Position numbers and translations under genes: made by a program
Assembly: GCA_020445765.1 (NCBI GenBank)
Contig: JAGRFY010000006.1
Span: 1-43,531, forward strand
Direction: 5' to 3'
DNA: 43,531 bases
Source: Rhodocyclaceae bacterium
GTDB taxonomy: Bacteria > Pseudomonadota > Gammaproteobacteria > Burkholderiales > Rhodocyclaceae
The notes under the pieces: model-generated
Seen by the model: the letters and a program-made list of their open reading frames with translations, nothing else
Database searches by the model: none
Told to the model about the DNA's origin: nothing
Part shown: positions 35,064 to 43,531 of the stretch, piece after piece
Layout: each line of letters opens with the position of its first letter
How positions within the stretch are numbered: position 1 is the first letter of the stretch

Positions 35064-35534
35064 ATGAAACGCACACTGCCGGCGATCCTCGCCACTGCCC
35101 TCCTCGGCTTCGCATTCGGCCCGGCGCCGTCGATGGCGTCCGAGGCCTACGTCGAAAATGCCGACGAGATCGTCAAGCAGGCCGACTGGAACACGATGGA
35201 GACTGTCTCGGTGGTCTTCGACGAGAACGGCTACACGCCTGATGTGCTCCGCTTCAAGGCAGGAACGCCCTACAAGCTGGCACTCCACAATCAAAGCGAC
35301 AAGCACCACTATTTCACCGCGCCGGCATTCTTCCGATCGATCGCCACGCGCAAGGCGATGGTCGACGGTCAGGCGGAGATCAAGGCGCCGTACTTCAAGG
35401 CGATCGAGGTGCTGAAGGAAGGTGGCCGGATCGACCTGTACTTCGTGCCAGTGGCTCGCGGCAGCTTCGAAGTCTATTGCACGATCGACGATCACCGCGA
35501 GAAGGGCATGGAAGGACAGATCATCATCGAATGA
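35064..35534 (+). CDS. Periplasmic cupredoxin-like copper protein
   Basis: The product has 156 residues. A Sec signal peptide (about 1-25, ending near SMASEA) is followed by a cupredoxin-like beta barrel. Copper ligands fit a type 1 site: H81 or H82 (SDKHHYF), C139, H144 and M149 (VYCTIDDHREKGMEG). It should carry electrons or copper in the periplasm. GGGGGA lies before the ATG at 35064; in-frame ATGs at 35028 and 35046 would add non-signal residues. Its stop overlaps the start of the EB_dh-type haem protein by four bases, so the two are translationally coupled and probably work together. Confidence 0.85.
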   Translation: MKRTLPAILATALLGFAFGPAPSMASEAYVENADEIVKQADWNTMETVSVVFDENGYTPDVLRFKAGTPYKLALHNQSDKHHYFTAPAFFRSIATRKAMVDGQAEIKAPYFKAIEVLKEGGRIDLYFVPVARGSFEVYCTIDDHREKGMEGQIIIE

Positions 35535-36436
35535 CGCACTGCCTGCGCGCTTCGGCACTGTCGGCCCTGTTGCTGGCGCCGGCCGCTCCGGCGCACACCG
35601 AGCCCCAGCCGATCACCGTGCTCGCGCTCGAATCCGCACCCGTGGTCGATGGCGAGCTCGACGACTGGGGGGCGGACGGGTGGCAGCGCATCGCCATTGC
35701 TCCCACCGTCCGGCCCGACGAGCGTGCCGAGCTGGGCCTGGGCGACAAGGATCTCAATGCGGTCGGCAAGTCGAGCGTCGAGCTCAAGGCCGGCGTCCAT
35801 CGCGACACCTTCTACCTCGCCGTGCGCTGGCCCGACGACACCGAGAATTCGGACAATGACGTCTGGTCATGGAACGGCCGCCGCTACGTCCGGGTGCGTC
35901 GCCACGGCGACATGTTCGCGGTACGCTTCGAACTGGCCGGCGATTACGACCGCAGCATGCTCTCCGGCAAGAACTACGAAGTGGACCTGTGGGAATGGAG
36001 CGCGCACCGCAGCCAGCGCGCAGGCATCGCTGGCGACTATCGCCACGTCATCGGTACGCGCATGATCGACAATGCCGCGGAATATACGGTCGCCGGCGTC
36101 GGTACGGTCTTCATCAAGAAGTTCGCGGATCAGGGCCATTCACCGTTCAAGACCGTCAAGCCGCCGAAGACCCGGCAGGAGGCGCAGTTCGACGCGATGA
36201 CGATCGACGGCGTCGCCGACGGCAGCTTCGCCGATGTCTCTGCCGACGGACGCTGGCACGATGGAATGTGGCGTCTCGAATTGTCGCGGGCGCTCGACAC
36301 CGGCCACGCGGACGACGTCGTATTGCCCGCAGGCGGCACGATCGTCGGGCAGATCGCGGTGTTCAACCACGCCGAAGACGAACACAAGAGCATCTCCGAG
36401 CCACTGCGATTCGATTTCTCGACGATCAGGCGCTGA
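35531..36436 (+). CDS. Exported ethylbenzene-dehydrogenase-type haem-binding domain protein
   Basis: The product has 301 residues. A signal peptide (MTHCLRASALSALLLAPAAPAHT) is followed by one beta-sandwich domain resembling the EB_dh/gamma-subunit haem b family: VVDGELDDWGADGWQRI near the start, DTFYLAVRWPDDTENSDND and MWRLELSRALDT later. In that family the domain holds haem b with Met/Lys ligands. Those residues cannot be fixed here. The start overlaps the cupredoxin stop as ATGA, so the two genes form a coupled pair, suggesting a periplasmic copper-haem electron-transfer unit. The last 11 bases overlap the convergent haem-cyclase gene. No DMSO-reductase-family catalytic subunit is present. 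Confidence 0.82.
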   Translation: MTHCLRASALSALLLAPAAPAHTEPQPITVLALESAPVVDGELDDWGADGWQRIAIAPTVRPDERAELGLGDKDLNAVGKSSVELKAGVHRDTFYLAVRWPDDTENSDNDVWSWNGRRYVRVRRHGDMFAVRFELAGDYDRSMLSGKNYEVDLWEWSAHRSQRAGIAGDYRHVIGTRMIDNAAEYTVAGVGTVFIKKFADQGHSPFKTVKPPKTRQEAQFDAMTIDGVADGSFADVSADGRWHDGMWRLELSRALDTGHADDVVLPAGGTIVGQIAVFNHAEDEHKSISEPLRFDFSTIRR

Positions 36437-38117
36437 CGGCCGTCTCCGCGCGATTCCGGCCGGCAGACTTGGCCCGGTAGAGGGCGCTATCGGCCGCCGA
36501 CAGCAACTCGATCGGCGATGCGGCCGCGACCGCTTCGGTACAGGCGATGCCGATACTGATCGTTACCCGCAGGCCGCCAACGTCCAGTTGCTCGACATCC
36601 CGCCGGAGACGTTCGGCGACCGGTGTCGCGTCGCCGCAGTGCAGACCCGGCAGTACCGCGACGAACTCCTCGCCGCCGTACCGGCCGAGCACGTCGTAGC
36701 AGCGCAGCGTCTCGCGCGCGCGCCGCGAGACCGCCTGCAGCACGCGATCACCGGCTTCGTGACCGTGTTCGTCGTTGAAGCGCTTGAAATGATCGACGTC
36801 GAAGATCACCACCGCCAGCGGACGCCCGCGGATGCCCATGCGTTCGAACTCCTCGGCGAACCGGAGGTCGAGATGGCGCCGGTTCAACAGACCGGTGAGT
36901 TCGTCGGTGCGGGCCATTGCCGACAGTTGCTCGCGAAGCCGATGCTCGTCCTCGACGTCGCGGATCAGCGCCGCCGAGCCGATCACCGTCCCACCGCTGT
37001 CACAGATCGTCGATGCGCTGACCGCCAGCATGCGACCACGGTACTGGAGCTGGACGCGCTCGCATTCCTGCTCGCCGATCAGCAGACTGTGGATGATCCC
37101 GGGATGATCGACGATGTTGTCGAATCCTTCCTCGCAGATCTGGGCCGCGGATTTTCCGAGAATTTCCTCGGCCGCCGGATTGACCAGCACGACCTGCCCG
37201 TCGCGGTCGGTGACGACGACGGCCTCGTGCGAGGTCAACAGGATCGTTGTGAGCTTGTCCTGTTCGGCCAGCAGGCTCAGATAGTTGGCCTTCAAGCGCT
37301 CGCGCATCAGGTTGAAGCTGCTCGCCATCTGGCCGATCTCGTCGTCCGACTCGACCGGAACGCCGTGTTCCCAATCGCCGGTGGCGACCCGCCGCATGGC
37401 CCGGGTGACGCCCTCGATCGGTCGGAACAGCAGGCGGCCGAGCAGATAGCCGGTCAGCAGCATGGTCACCGCCAGCGCGATCACCAGCCCGATCAAGGCC
37501 TGCACGCGGGCTTCGCTCATGTCGTGCTCGACCGCCCGGAACGAGGTCTCGAGCACCACCACGCCACGCACCGGCTGACCGTCGTCGTGGCATTCGGCGC
37601 ACACCGGGCGCGCAAAGATCGGATCGAGAAACAACGACAGGCGCTCGCCATCCGGCTCGAAGCGGGTGATATCCACCGCCTCGCGGCCCGAGACCACCCT
37701 CGCGAACTCCTGCCGAACCGCCTCCGGAATAGGAGCCGGCGCCGCCTCACCGTCGTTGCGCAGCTCGAACGCCGGGTAGCCGAGGCGGGCATTGACCCGC
37801 TCGATCGTGACATTGTCGCGAAACGCGGGGGTGCCATCGATGCGAACGATCAGAAAGCGCCTCGCACCGCCAATGCCGGCGAGGCGCCGGGTGAACTCGG
37901 CGGCCACCTCGGCGTGCCCGCCCGCCATGATCGATTCGAGACTGGTGCCGACGGCGTCGGTGACCTTGTGCAGGGCCCGTTGATGTTCCGCGAGGATGGC
38001 CTCCTCGGCCTGGCGGACATAGATCACGGCGGTACCGAACAGCCCGACCAGCACCACGAGGCTCATCCCGATCAGCAGCCGGAAGCGAAGCCGGCCCAGC
38101 ACCGACAGGCCGATCAC
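36426..38117 (-). CDS. Haem-c sensor diguanylate cyclase (TM, CxxCH, TM, HAMP, PAS, GGDEF)
   Basis: The product has 563 residues. The first membrane helix is near 13-35. A periplasmic domain (about 36-200) holds a c-type haem motif CAECH at 173-177, just before VRGVVVLETSF. The second helix (LIGLVIALAVTMLLTGYLLG) is followed by HAMP, a PAS domain (LLTSHEAVVVTDRDGQVVLV) and GGDEF with DELTGLLNRRHLD, active site GGEEF at 481-485 and inhibitory site RCYD five residues before it. It should be an active, feedback-controlled c-di-GMP synthase sensing redox state or a gas through periplasmic haem. The GTG start at 38117 lies four bases after the upstream paralogue's stop, with GAGG inside that gene. 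The two were produced by tandem duplication. Confidence 0.9.
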   Translation of the reverse strand: MIGLSVLGRLRFRLLIGMSLVVLVGLFGTAVIYVRQAEEAILAEHQRALHKVTDAVGTSLESIMAGGHAEVAAEFTRRLAGIGGARRFLIVRIDGTPAFRDNVTIERVNARLGYPAFELRNDGEAAPAPIPEAVRQEFARVVSGREAVDITRFEPDGERLSLFLDPIFARPVCAECHDDGQPVRGVVVLETSFRAVEHDMSEARVQALIGLVIALAVTMLLTGYLLGRLLFRPIEGVTRAMRRVATGDWEHGVPVESDDEIGQMASSFNLMRERLKANYLSLLAEQDKLTTILLTSHEAVVVTDRDGQVVLVNPAAEEILGKSAAQICEEGFDNIVDHPGIIHSLLIGEQECERVQLQYRGRMLAVSASTICDSGGTVIGSAALIRDVEDEHRLREQLSAMARTDELTGLLNRRHLDLRFAEEFERMGIRGRPLAVVIFDVDHFKRFNDEHGHEAGDRVLQAVSRRARETLRCYDVLGRYGGEEFVAVLPGLHCGDATPVAERLRRDVEQLDVGGLRVTISIGIACTEAVAAASPIELLSAADSALYRAKSAGRNRAETAVSA

Positions 38118-38121
38118 CGGC

Positions 38122-39822
38122 TCAGGCCTCGACGAGGTCTGCACTGCCGTCTCCGGCCATCCGTACCCGATCGCGCCCCGCGCGCTTGGCTTCGTAGAGG
38201 GCGGCGTCGGCCAGTTCGAGCAGGCGCTTGGGCGAATCCGCCGCCAGCTGCGGCACACTGGCGACGCCGACCGAGATCGTCACCTTGAGCCCGTCGACCT
38301 CGCTGGCGGCGACGCCGGCACGCAGGCGCTCAGCCACCGCCATCGCGCCCTTGGATGGCGTCGCCGGCAGGATCGCGAGAAACTCCTCCCCGCCGTAGCG
38401 GCAGGCGACGTCGTGACCGCGCAAGGTGTCGCGGAAGATCGCCGCGACACGGCACAGCACTCGGTCACCCTGGTCGTGACCGTGCATGTCGTTGAAGATC
38501 TTGAAGTGGTCGACGTCGAACATCAGCACCGACAGTGGGTCGTGATTGCGGGCGGCGCGATGCCACTCGATGTCGAGCGTCGCGTCGAGGTGACGGCGAT
38601 TGAACAGGCCGGTCAGGCCATCGGTCGTGGACAGGCGCCGCAGTTCGTCCTCCAGCCGCTTCTCCTCGGTCACGTCCCTCAGCAATGCCGCCGAGCCCAC
38701 CACGTGACCGTCGCTGGCGTGGATCGTCGACGCGAAGACCTGCAGCACGTTGGGGCCATAGCGCACCGTGACGGGCCCCTCGGCATGATCGTCGGCGAGC
38801 CATGCGCGCATCGATGCGGGGTCGTCGAGCAGGGCCTCCAGCCCCTCCTCGGTGATCCGGTCCCTTGACTTGGACAGCAGGCGCTCGGCCGCAGGATTGA
38901 CCAGCACCACCGCGCCGTTGCCGTCGGTCAGCACGATACCTTCGCCAGCGCTGCGGATGATCGTCGTCAGCTTGTCCTGCTCACGTCGCAAGCCATCGTA
39001 GGTATTGCGCAATTCGGCGGTCATGACGTTGAAGCTCTGTGCCATCCGCCCGAGCTCGTCGCGGCTGCCCACCGGTACCTGATGGTCGAGGTCCCCGGTG
39101 CTGGCCCGCGACATGGCCTGCGTCACCCGTTCGATCGGCCCAACCACCGATCGCCCGAGCATGAAACCGGTCATCAGCATGGTTCCGGTGAGGGCAACCA
39201 CCAGCACCAGCAGCGAATCCTGCCGCGCCCGCAGGATGTCCCGCTGGACCTGGGCGAGCGACGTCGTCAGCTTGAGCACGCCGCGGATCGGTCTGACGCT
39301 GCCGTGGCACTTGTGGCAAGCCTTCTGATTGGAGATCGGCGACAGGAAGGTCAGCGTCGGATCGCCGTTCTGGTCTTCGTCGTAGATGGTCAGGATGGAC
39401 TTGCTGTCGAGCACCTTCAGCAGGTTCGGATCCCGATGGTCGAGCACACGAATACGCTGTTCGCTGTCGCGCGGCAGGAACAGTTCTTCGCCACGGCGCT
39501 CATTGACTTCCTCGATCGTGCTGTTGTCGCGGAAGGCTTCGAGGCCGTCCACGCGCAACACCCTGAAATCCTCGACTTCCGGCACGCGCTTGAGCCGGTC
39601 GGCAAAGGCCTGGGCAATGTCGGCGGAGCCCGCCAGCATGACGCTCTGCAGGCCCTCGATCACGCTCTCGGTCAGCTTGCGCATGGTCCGCTCGTTCTGC
39701 GCCAGGACCGAGCTCTCCTGGTGGCTGGTATAGAAGGCTGCGGTGGCGATCAGCCCCGCAGCGACGGCGATGCCGACCACTGCGATGATCTTGTAGCGGA
39801 TCCTGCCGACGAAAGCCTTGAT
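38122..39822 (-). CDS. Haem-c sensor diguanylate cyclase, likely ATC start
   Basis: This 566-residue paralogue of the downstream gene has the same order of parts: membrane helix, periplasmic domain with haem motif CHKCH at 169-173, second helix (LLVLVVALTGTMLMTGFML), HAMP, PAS (IIRSAGEGIVLTDGNGAVVL) and GGDEF (DGLTGLFNRRHLD, GGEEF at 477-481, inhibitory site RGHD). No ATG, GTG or TTG opens the frame upstream of GTG 39780, which has no ribosome-binding site and starts inside the membrane helix. ATC at 39822 has GGAGG five bases before it and adds KAFVGRIRYK, matching GRLRFR in the paralogue. First gene of the cyclase pair. Confidence 0.88.
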   Translation of the reverse strand: MKAFVGRIRYKIIAVVGIAVAAGLIATAAFYTSHQESSVLAQNERTMRKLTESVIEGLQSVMLAGSADIAQAFADRLKRVPEVEDFRVLRVDGLEAFRDNSTIEEVNERRGEELFLPRDSEQRIRVLDHRDPNLLKVLDSKSILTIYDEDQNGDPTLTFLSPISNQKACHKCHGSVRPIRGVLKLTTSLAQVQRDILRARQDSLLVLVVALTGTMLMTGFMLGRSVVGPIERVTQAMSRASTGDLDHQVPVGSRDELGRMAQSFNVMTAELRNTYDGLRREQDKLTTIIRSAGEGIVLTDGNGAVVLVNPAAERLLSKSRDRITEEGLEALLDDPASMRAWLADDHAEGPVTVRYGPNVLQVFASTIHASDGHVVGSAALLRDVTEEKRLEDELRRLSTTDGLTGLFNRRHLDATLDIEWHRAARNHDPLSVLMFDVDHFKIFNDMHGHDQGDRVLCRVAAIFRDTLRGHDVACRYGGEEFLAILPATPSKGAMAVAERLRAGVAASEVDGLKVTISVGVASVPQLAADSPKRLLELADAALYEAKRAGRDRVRMAGDGSADLVEA

Positions 39823-39932
39823 GGGTCCCTCCCCTGCCGTGCCCGTGCGCGCCGATCGGCGGCGCGCAGCAACAGCAGGTTAACGATCCGGGGACGCCAA
39901 GCTTTAGGGCAGCACTGCGACCGCAAGCAGCG

Positions 39933-40508
39933 TCAGGCCTGGTCCTTGCTGCCGAGCCTCGGTCGGGCGAGGAAGTACGCGGCGATGCTCTTGCCGTCGG
40001 TGATGCGGCCATCGTGCACAGCCCGCTCGAATTCCTCCGGGCTGATTGCGTCGAGTTCGAGAAATTCCCCGGCATCGAGCCGCTGACCGACCGATTCGAG
40101 GCCGCGGGCGAGGAATACTTCGATGCGTTCGTCGGAATAGCCGATGCACGGGTGCATGCAGCCGAGATGCATCCATTGCCGCGCGCGATGTCCCGCTTCT
40201 TCCGCCAGTTCGCGGATCGCACAGGCCTCGATCGCCTCGCCCGGGTCGATCTTGCCGGCAGGGAATTCGACGAAGACGCGCTTCAATGGATAGCGATACT
40301 GGTGCTCGATCAGAAGCCGGCCATCGTCGCACTCGGCGACGATCACGACGGCGCCGGGATGGCGCACGTATTCCCTCCCGACCTCGCTGCCGTCCGGCGC
40401 CATCGCGCGATCCCGCCGCACGCGCAGAAAGATGCCTGCGTAGGTCTCTTCACTGCTGAGGGTCCGCTCTTCGAGTTGCCGATCGTACTGGCCGGTGCGA
40501 AACGCCAT
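39933..40508 (-). CDS. Nudix hydrolase, ADP-ribose pyrophosphatase type
   Basis: The product has 191 residues. A complete Nudix box (G85-x5-E91-x7-R99-E100-L-x-E103-E104-x-G106) lies in FPAGKIDPGEAIEACAIRELAEEAGH. The upstream strand VEFPAGKID and a C-terminal Asp/Glu-rich part (GEFLELDAISPEEFERAV) are usual for ADP-ribose pyrophosphatases (NudF group), which split ADP-ribose into AMP and ribose 5-phosphate. The gene follows nuoN on the same strand after 92 bases and may be cotranscribed with the complex I genes, an arrangement I recall from other proteobacteria. Confidence 0.88.
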   Translation of the reverse strand: MAFRTGQYDRQLEERTLSSEETYAGIFLRVRRDRAMAPDGSEVGREYVRHPGAVVIVAECDDGRLLIEHQYRYPLKRVFVEFPAGKIDPGEAIEACAIRELAEEAGHRARQWMHLGCMHPCIGYSDERIEVFLARGLESVGQRLDAGEFLELDAISPEEFERAVHDGRITDGKSIAAYFLARPRLGSKDQA

Positions 40509-40600
40509 GGACGATTCTCCCGAGGCTGCCCGTCAAAAGGAGCAGGGCCGGCACACAGGCCAGCCCTGACTACGATCCGTGCCGGACCGAACGGCGGCGG

Positions 40601-42073
40601 CTACATGAACGACGCCGACAGCGCCCTGGCGCAGCCCTCGATCAGCTGGGTCGGCATCAGGCCAAGAATCGCGATCGCGACGCCATTGACCGACAGGACG
40701 AGCTTGAGGTCGAAACTGCTGGCGATCGGTGTATCGTCGGCCGGCTCGTCGAAGTACATCACTTTGACCACTCGCAGGTAGTAGTAGGCGCCGACCAGCG
40801 ACATCACCACGGCCACCACCGCGACCCACACATAACCGGCCTGGATCACTGCCGCGAGCACCGAGAGCTTGGCGAAGAAGCCGATGAAGAACGGCACGCC
40901 CGCCATCGAGAACATGATAAACATCATCATCAGCGCGAACCACGGACTGCGCTTGTTGAGCCCCTTGAAGTCGTCGATCTCCTCGGCTTCGAAACCGGAA
41001 CGGGCGAGCAGCATGATCATGCCGAACGAGGCCAGGCTCATCAGCACATAGGTGACGACGTAGAACATCGCGGCACCGTAGGCCGTGCCGGCATAACGCG
41101 GGTCTCCATCGACGACGCCGGCGAGCAGGCCGAGCAACATGAAGCCCATGTGCGAAATCGCCGAATAGGCCAGCATCCGCTTCAGGTTGGTCTGGGCGAC
41201 CGCCACCAGGTTGCCGAGGATGATCGAGGCCACCGCGAGGAAGATCAGCATCGCCTGCCACTGCTCGGCGAGATCGAACAAGCCATTGACCAGAAGGCGC
41301 ATCGCCATCGCGAAGGCGGCGAGCTTCGGCGCGGTGCCGATCAACAGCGTCACGGCCGTCGGGGCACCGTGATAGACGTCAGGAATCCACATGTGGAACG
41401 GCACCACGCCGAGCTTGAAGGCGAGGCCGGCCACCAGGAACACCAGGCCGAACATCAGCACCGTACGATTGCCGGTATCGTGGAAGATCGCCTGCGCGAT
41501 ACCGGACAGCTCCAGGCTGCCGGTGGCGCCGTAGATCATCGACATGCCGTACAGCAGCAGGCCCGAGGCCAGCGCGCCGAGCACGAAGTACTTCATCGCG
41601 GCTTCGGTCGAGCGCGCGGAGTCGCGATCCATCGCGACCATGCCGTAGAGCGACAGCGACAGCATCTCGAGACCGATATAGACCGTCAGCAGGTGATTGG
41701 CCGAGATCATGACCATCATGCCGAGCGTGGCGTAGATCGTCAGCACGTAGAACTCGGCCCGGTCCAGATTGCGGTCCGCCATGTACTGTCGGCTATAGAG
41801 CAGTGCCACCGCCATCGAGCCATACACCAGCAGCTTCAGCAGATCGGACATCGGATCGTCGATGTACATGTTGCTGAAGGTGTAGACCACCTCGCCGTCC
41901 ATACCCGACCAGGTGATCAGCGCCGCCACCAGCAGCACACCCAATGTCATCAGGTAGCCGAGGGAACGGGCGCTGTTCTTGACGAAGACGGTGACCATCA
42001 GCACCACCAGCGACATCGCGGCGACGAACAGTTCTGCGGCCGCGGGAGCGAAATCAGGGACAACAAAGTTCAT
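40601..42073 (-). CDS. nuoN: NADH-quinone oxidoreductase subunit N
   Basis: The product has 490 residues with about 14 hydrophobic segments. It belongs to the Mrp-antiporter-like subunits of complex I. Visible signatures include [43 protein letters not shown], and [19 protein letters not shown] with the conserved Lys and His of the proton channel. It pumps protons in the membrane arm. The start is set at ATG 42073 ([19 protein letters not shown]); an upstream in-frame extension is not protein-like. It lies 37 bases after nuoM, as expected in the nuo operon. Confidence 0.96.
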   Translation of the reverse strand: MNFVVPDFAPAAAELFVAAMSLVVLMVTVFVKNSARSLGYLMTLGVLLVAALITWSGMDGEVVYTFSNMYIDDPMSDLLKLLVYGSMAVALLYSRQYMADRNLDRAEFYVLTIYATLGMMVMISANHLLTVYIGLEMLSLSLYGMVAMDRDSARSTEAAMKYFVLGALASGLLLYGMSMIYGATGSLELSGIAQAIFHDTGNRTVLMFGLVFLVAGLAFKLGVVPFHMWIPDVYHGAPTAVTLLIGTAPKLAAFAMAMRLLVNGLFDLAEQWQAMLIFLAVASIILGNLVAVAQTNLKRMLAYSAISHMGFMLLGLLAGVVDGDPRYAGTAYGAAMFYVVTYVLMSLASFGMIMLLARSGFEAEEIDDFKGLNKRSPWFALMMMFIMFSMAGVPFFIGFFAKLSVLAAVIQAGYVWVAVVAVVMSLVGAYYYLRVVKVMYFDEPADDTPIASSFDLKLVLSVNGVAIAILGLMPTQLIEGCARALSASFM

Positions 42074-42110
42074 CGTCAGACCATTTCCGTGTAGTTGATT
42101 CGCCAGCCGC

Positions 42111-43531
42111 TCACAGCTTGCTAACCGCGACATGCGCTAGGAGGTCGTTCACCGTGGCGTGCATGACCGCCGTGAAGGGCTGTGGATACAGCCCCATCAC
42201 CAGCACGCAGGCCGCCAGCAGCCCCAGGAACAAGGACTCGCGCCTGCCGATGTCCTCGAGCTCTGCCACGTGCTGATTGGCGACCGCACCGAATACGACC
42301 CGCTTGTACATCCACAAGGTATAGGCCGCGCCCAGAATCAGGGTCGTTGCCGCCAGGAAGGCCACCCAGAAGTTGTACTGGACGGCACCGAGGATGACCA
42401 TGAACTCGCCGACGAAGCCGGAGGTGGCCGGCAGGCCCGAGTTCGCCATTGCGAACAGCATGAAGAAGGCCGCGAACTTCGGCATGGTATTGACGACGCC
42501 GCCGTAGTCGGCGATCTGTCGCGAATGCACCCGGTCGTACATGACGCCGATGCAGAGGAACATTGCGCCCGAGATGAAGCCGTGGGAAATCATCTGGATC
42601 AGCGCGCCTTCGATGCCGAGCGGATTCATCATGAAGAAGCCGAGCGTGACGAAGCCCATGTGCGAGATCGACGAATAGGCCACCAGCTTCTTCATGTCGG
42701 TCTGCACCAGCGCGACGAAGCCGATATAGACCACCGCGATCAGCGACAGCGTGATGATCAGGGGTGCCATCGCGTGGGACGCATCCGGCACGATCGGCAG
42801 CGAGAAGCGGAGGAAACCGTAGGCGCCGAGCTTCAGAGCGATCGCGGCCAGGACCACCGAGCCACCGGTCGGTGCCTCGACGTGGGCGTCCGGCAGCCAG
42901 GTATGCACAGGCCACATCGGCACCTTGACCGCGAAAGACAACAGCATCGCGATGAAGATCAGGGTCTGGGCTTCGATCGCCAGCGGCAGCTTGTGCCAGT
43001 CGAGGATGTTGAAGCTGCCCCCGGATTCGCGGAACAGGTAGATGAAGGCGACCAGCATCAATAGCGAGCCGAGCAGCGTGTAGAGGAAGAACTTGATCGC
43101 CGCATAGACCCGGTTGGGTCCCCCCCAGACACCGATGATCAGATACATCGGGATCAGCGAGGCCTCGAAGAAGACGTAGAACAGGATGCCGTCGAGGGCC
43201 GAGAAGATGCCGTTCATGAGGCCCGACATGATCAGGAAGGCCGCCATGTACTGCGCCACCTTGCTCTGGATCACTTCCCAGCCGGCGATCACGACCATCA
43301 CCGTGATGAAGCTGTTGAGGATCACGAACAGCATCGAGATGCCATCGACGCCGAGGAAGTAGTTGATGTTGAAATACGGGATCCATGCGGCCAGCTCGAC
43401 GAACTGCATCTGGCTGGTGCCGGTGTCGAAACCGGTGAACAACGGAATGGTCACCAGCACGCCGAGTACCGAAGTGACCAGCGCGATCATTCGCTGCAGC
43501 GGCGCGTTCCGGTCCGAACCGGTCGCTAGCA
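42111..43531 (-). CDS. nuoM: NADH-quinone oxidoreductase subunit M (5' end outside window)
   Basis: At least 473 residues lie within the window. The frame stays open through the right edge, and the edge-proximal codons ([15 protein letters not shown]) read like the usual NuoM N-terminal region, so the true start lies beyond 43531. Hallmarks: [38 protein letters not shown] with the key Glu, [23 protein letters not shown] with the key Lys, and [18 protein letters not shown]. This is a proton-pumping antiporter-like subunit of complex I. nuoN follows directly. Confidence 0.96.
   Translation of the reverse strand, partial: LATGSDRNAPLQRMIALVTSVLGVLVTIPLFTGFDTGTSQMQFVELAAWIPYFNINYFLGVDGISMLFVILNSFITVMVVIAGWEVIQSKVAQYMAAFLIMSGLMNGIFSALDGILFYVFFEASLIPMYLIIGVWGGPNRVYAAIKFFLYTLLGSLLMLVAFIYLFRESGGSFNILDWHKLPLAIEAQTLIFIAMLLSFAVKVPMWPVHTWLPDAHVEAPTGGSVVLAAIALKLGAYGFLRFSLPIVPDASHAMAPLIITLSLIAVVYIGFVALVQTDMKKLVAYSSISHMGFVTLGFFMMNPLGIEGALIQMISHGFISGAMFLCIGVMYDRVHSRQIADYGGVVNTMPKFAAFFMLFAMANSGLPATSGFVGEFMVILGAVQYNFWVAFLAATTLILGAAYTLWMYKRVVFGAVANQHVAELEDIGRRESLFLGLLAACVLVMGLYPQPFTAVMHATVNDLLAHVAVSKL

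Noticed and set aside
39850-39872. Inverted repeat TGCGCGCC...GGCGCGCA between the Nudix and cyclase genes
   Set aside because: Considered as a terminator of the Nudix transcript, but there is no T-run and GC-rich palindromes of this size are common here.
1-43531. tRNA, rRNA, CRISPR arrays, integrases, att sites, toxin-antitoxin pairs
   Set aside because: Looked for on both strands by eye; none with convincing sequence support.

Overview
The window is a high-GC (roughly two-thirds G+C by eye) bacterial chromosome segment with short intergenic gaps. It contains nuoM and nuoN of respiratory complex I, several lipoproteins and Sec-exported proteins, c-type haem sensors and a REP-associated tyrosine transposase. 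This points to a Gram-negative proteobacterium, most likely gamma- or beta-proteobacterial. The assignment rests on gene types and style, not on a database match. I saw no rRNA, tRNA, CRISPR array or prophage.

Layout. 1-6.9 kb: a gene end with a strong terminator, a GH114-like lipoprotein, a stand-alone Rieske protein, several small secreted proteins, an APC-like permease, a Cys-rich mini-lipoprotein and a methyltransferase. 7.1-8.9 kb: a GNAT acetyltransferase and a RAYT transposase with its typical flank. 8.9-13.2 kb: an acyl-CoA operon (crotonase, ADP-forming acyl-CoA synthetase, second crotonase) followed by a small protein. 13.2-17.5 kb: an EamA exporter, a SulP transporter, a small secreted protein and a MOSC protein. 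17.6-21.3 kb: a membrane hybrid histidine kinase divergent from a GGDEF-hemerythrin diguanylate cyclase. 21.5-26.2 kb: a secreted protein, a DUF533/TerB-like protein, an orphan chemoreceptor-type sensor domain, a membrane-anchored protein, a degenerate hemerythrin-like protein and a TlpA-like thioredoxin. 26.5-31.3 kb: a GNAT gene and a 1349-residue secreted glycosidase with five repeats, preceded by a class I cyclic-di-GMP riboswitch. 31.5-36.4 kb: gamma-glutamyltransferase, a cupin, a sugar nucleotidyltransferase, and a cupredoxin/EB_dh-haem pair. 36.4-39.8 kb: two tandem periplasmic-haem-c diguanylate cyclases. 39.9-43.5 kb: a Nudix hydrolase, nuoN and partial nuoM.

The unifying theme is c-di-GMP signalling tied to redox or oxygen. 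Three diguanylate cyclases, all with GGEEF active sites and RxxD inhibitory sites, carry either a complete diiron hemerythrin domain or a periplasmic CxxCH haem. No c-di-GMP phosphodiesterase (EAL or HD-GYP) is present. The likely output seen here is the riboswitch-controlled secreted glycosidase, plausibly acting on the cell's own exopolysaccharide. A sugar nucleotidyltransferase and exported copper and haem proteins lie nearby. The functional linkage is inference; the domains, motifs and riboswitch core are visible in the sequence. One of the haem cyclases appears to start at an ATC codon.
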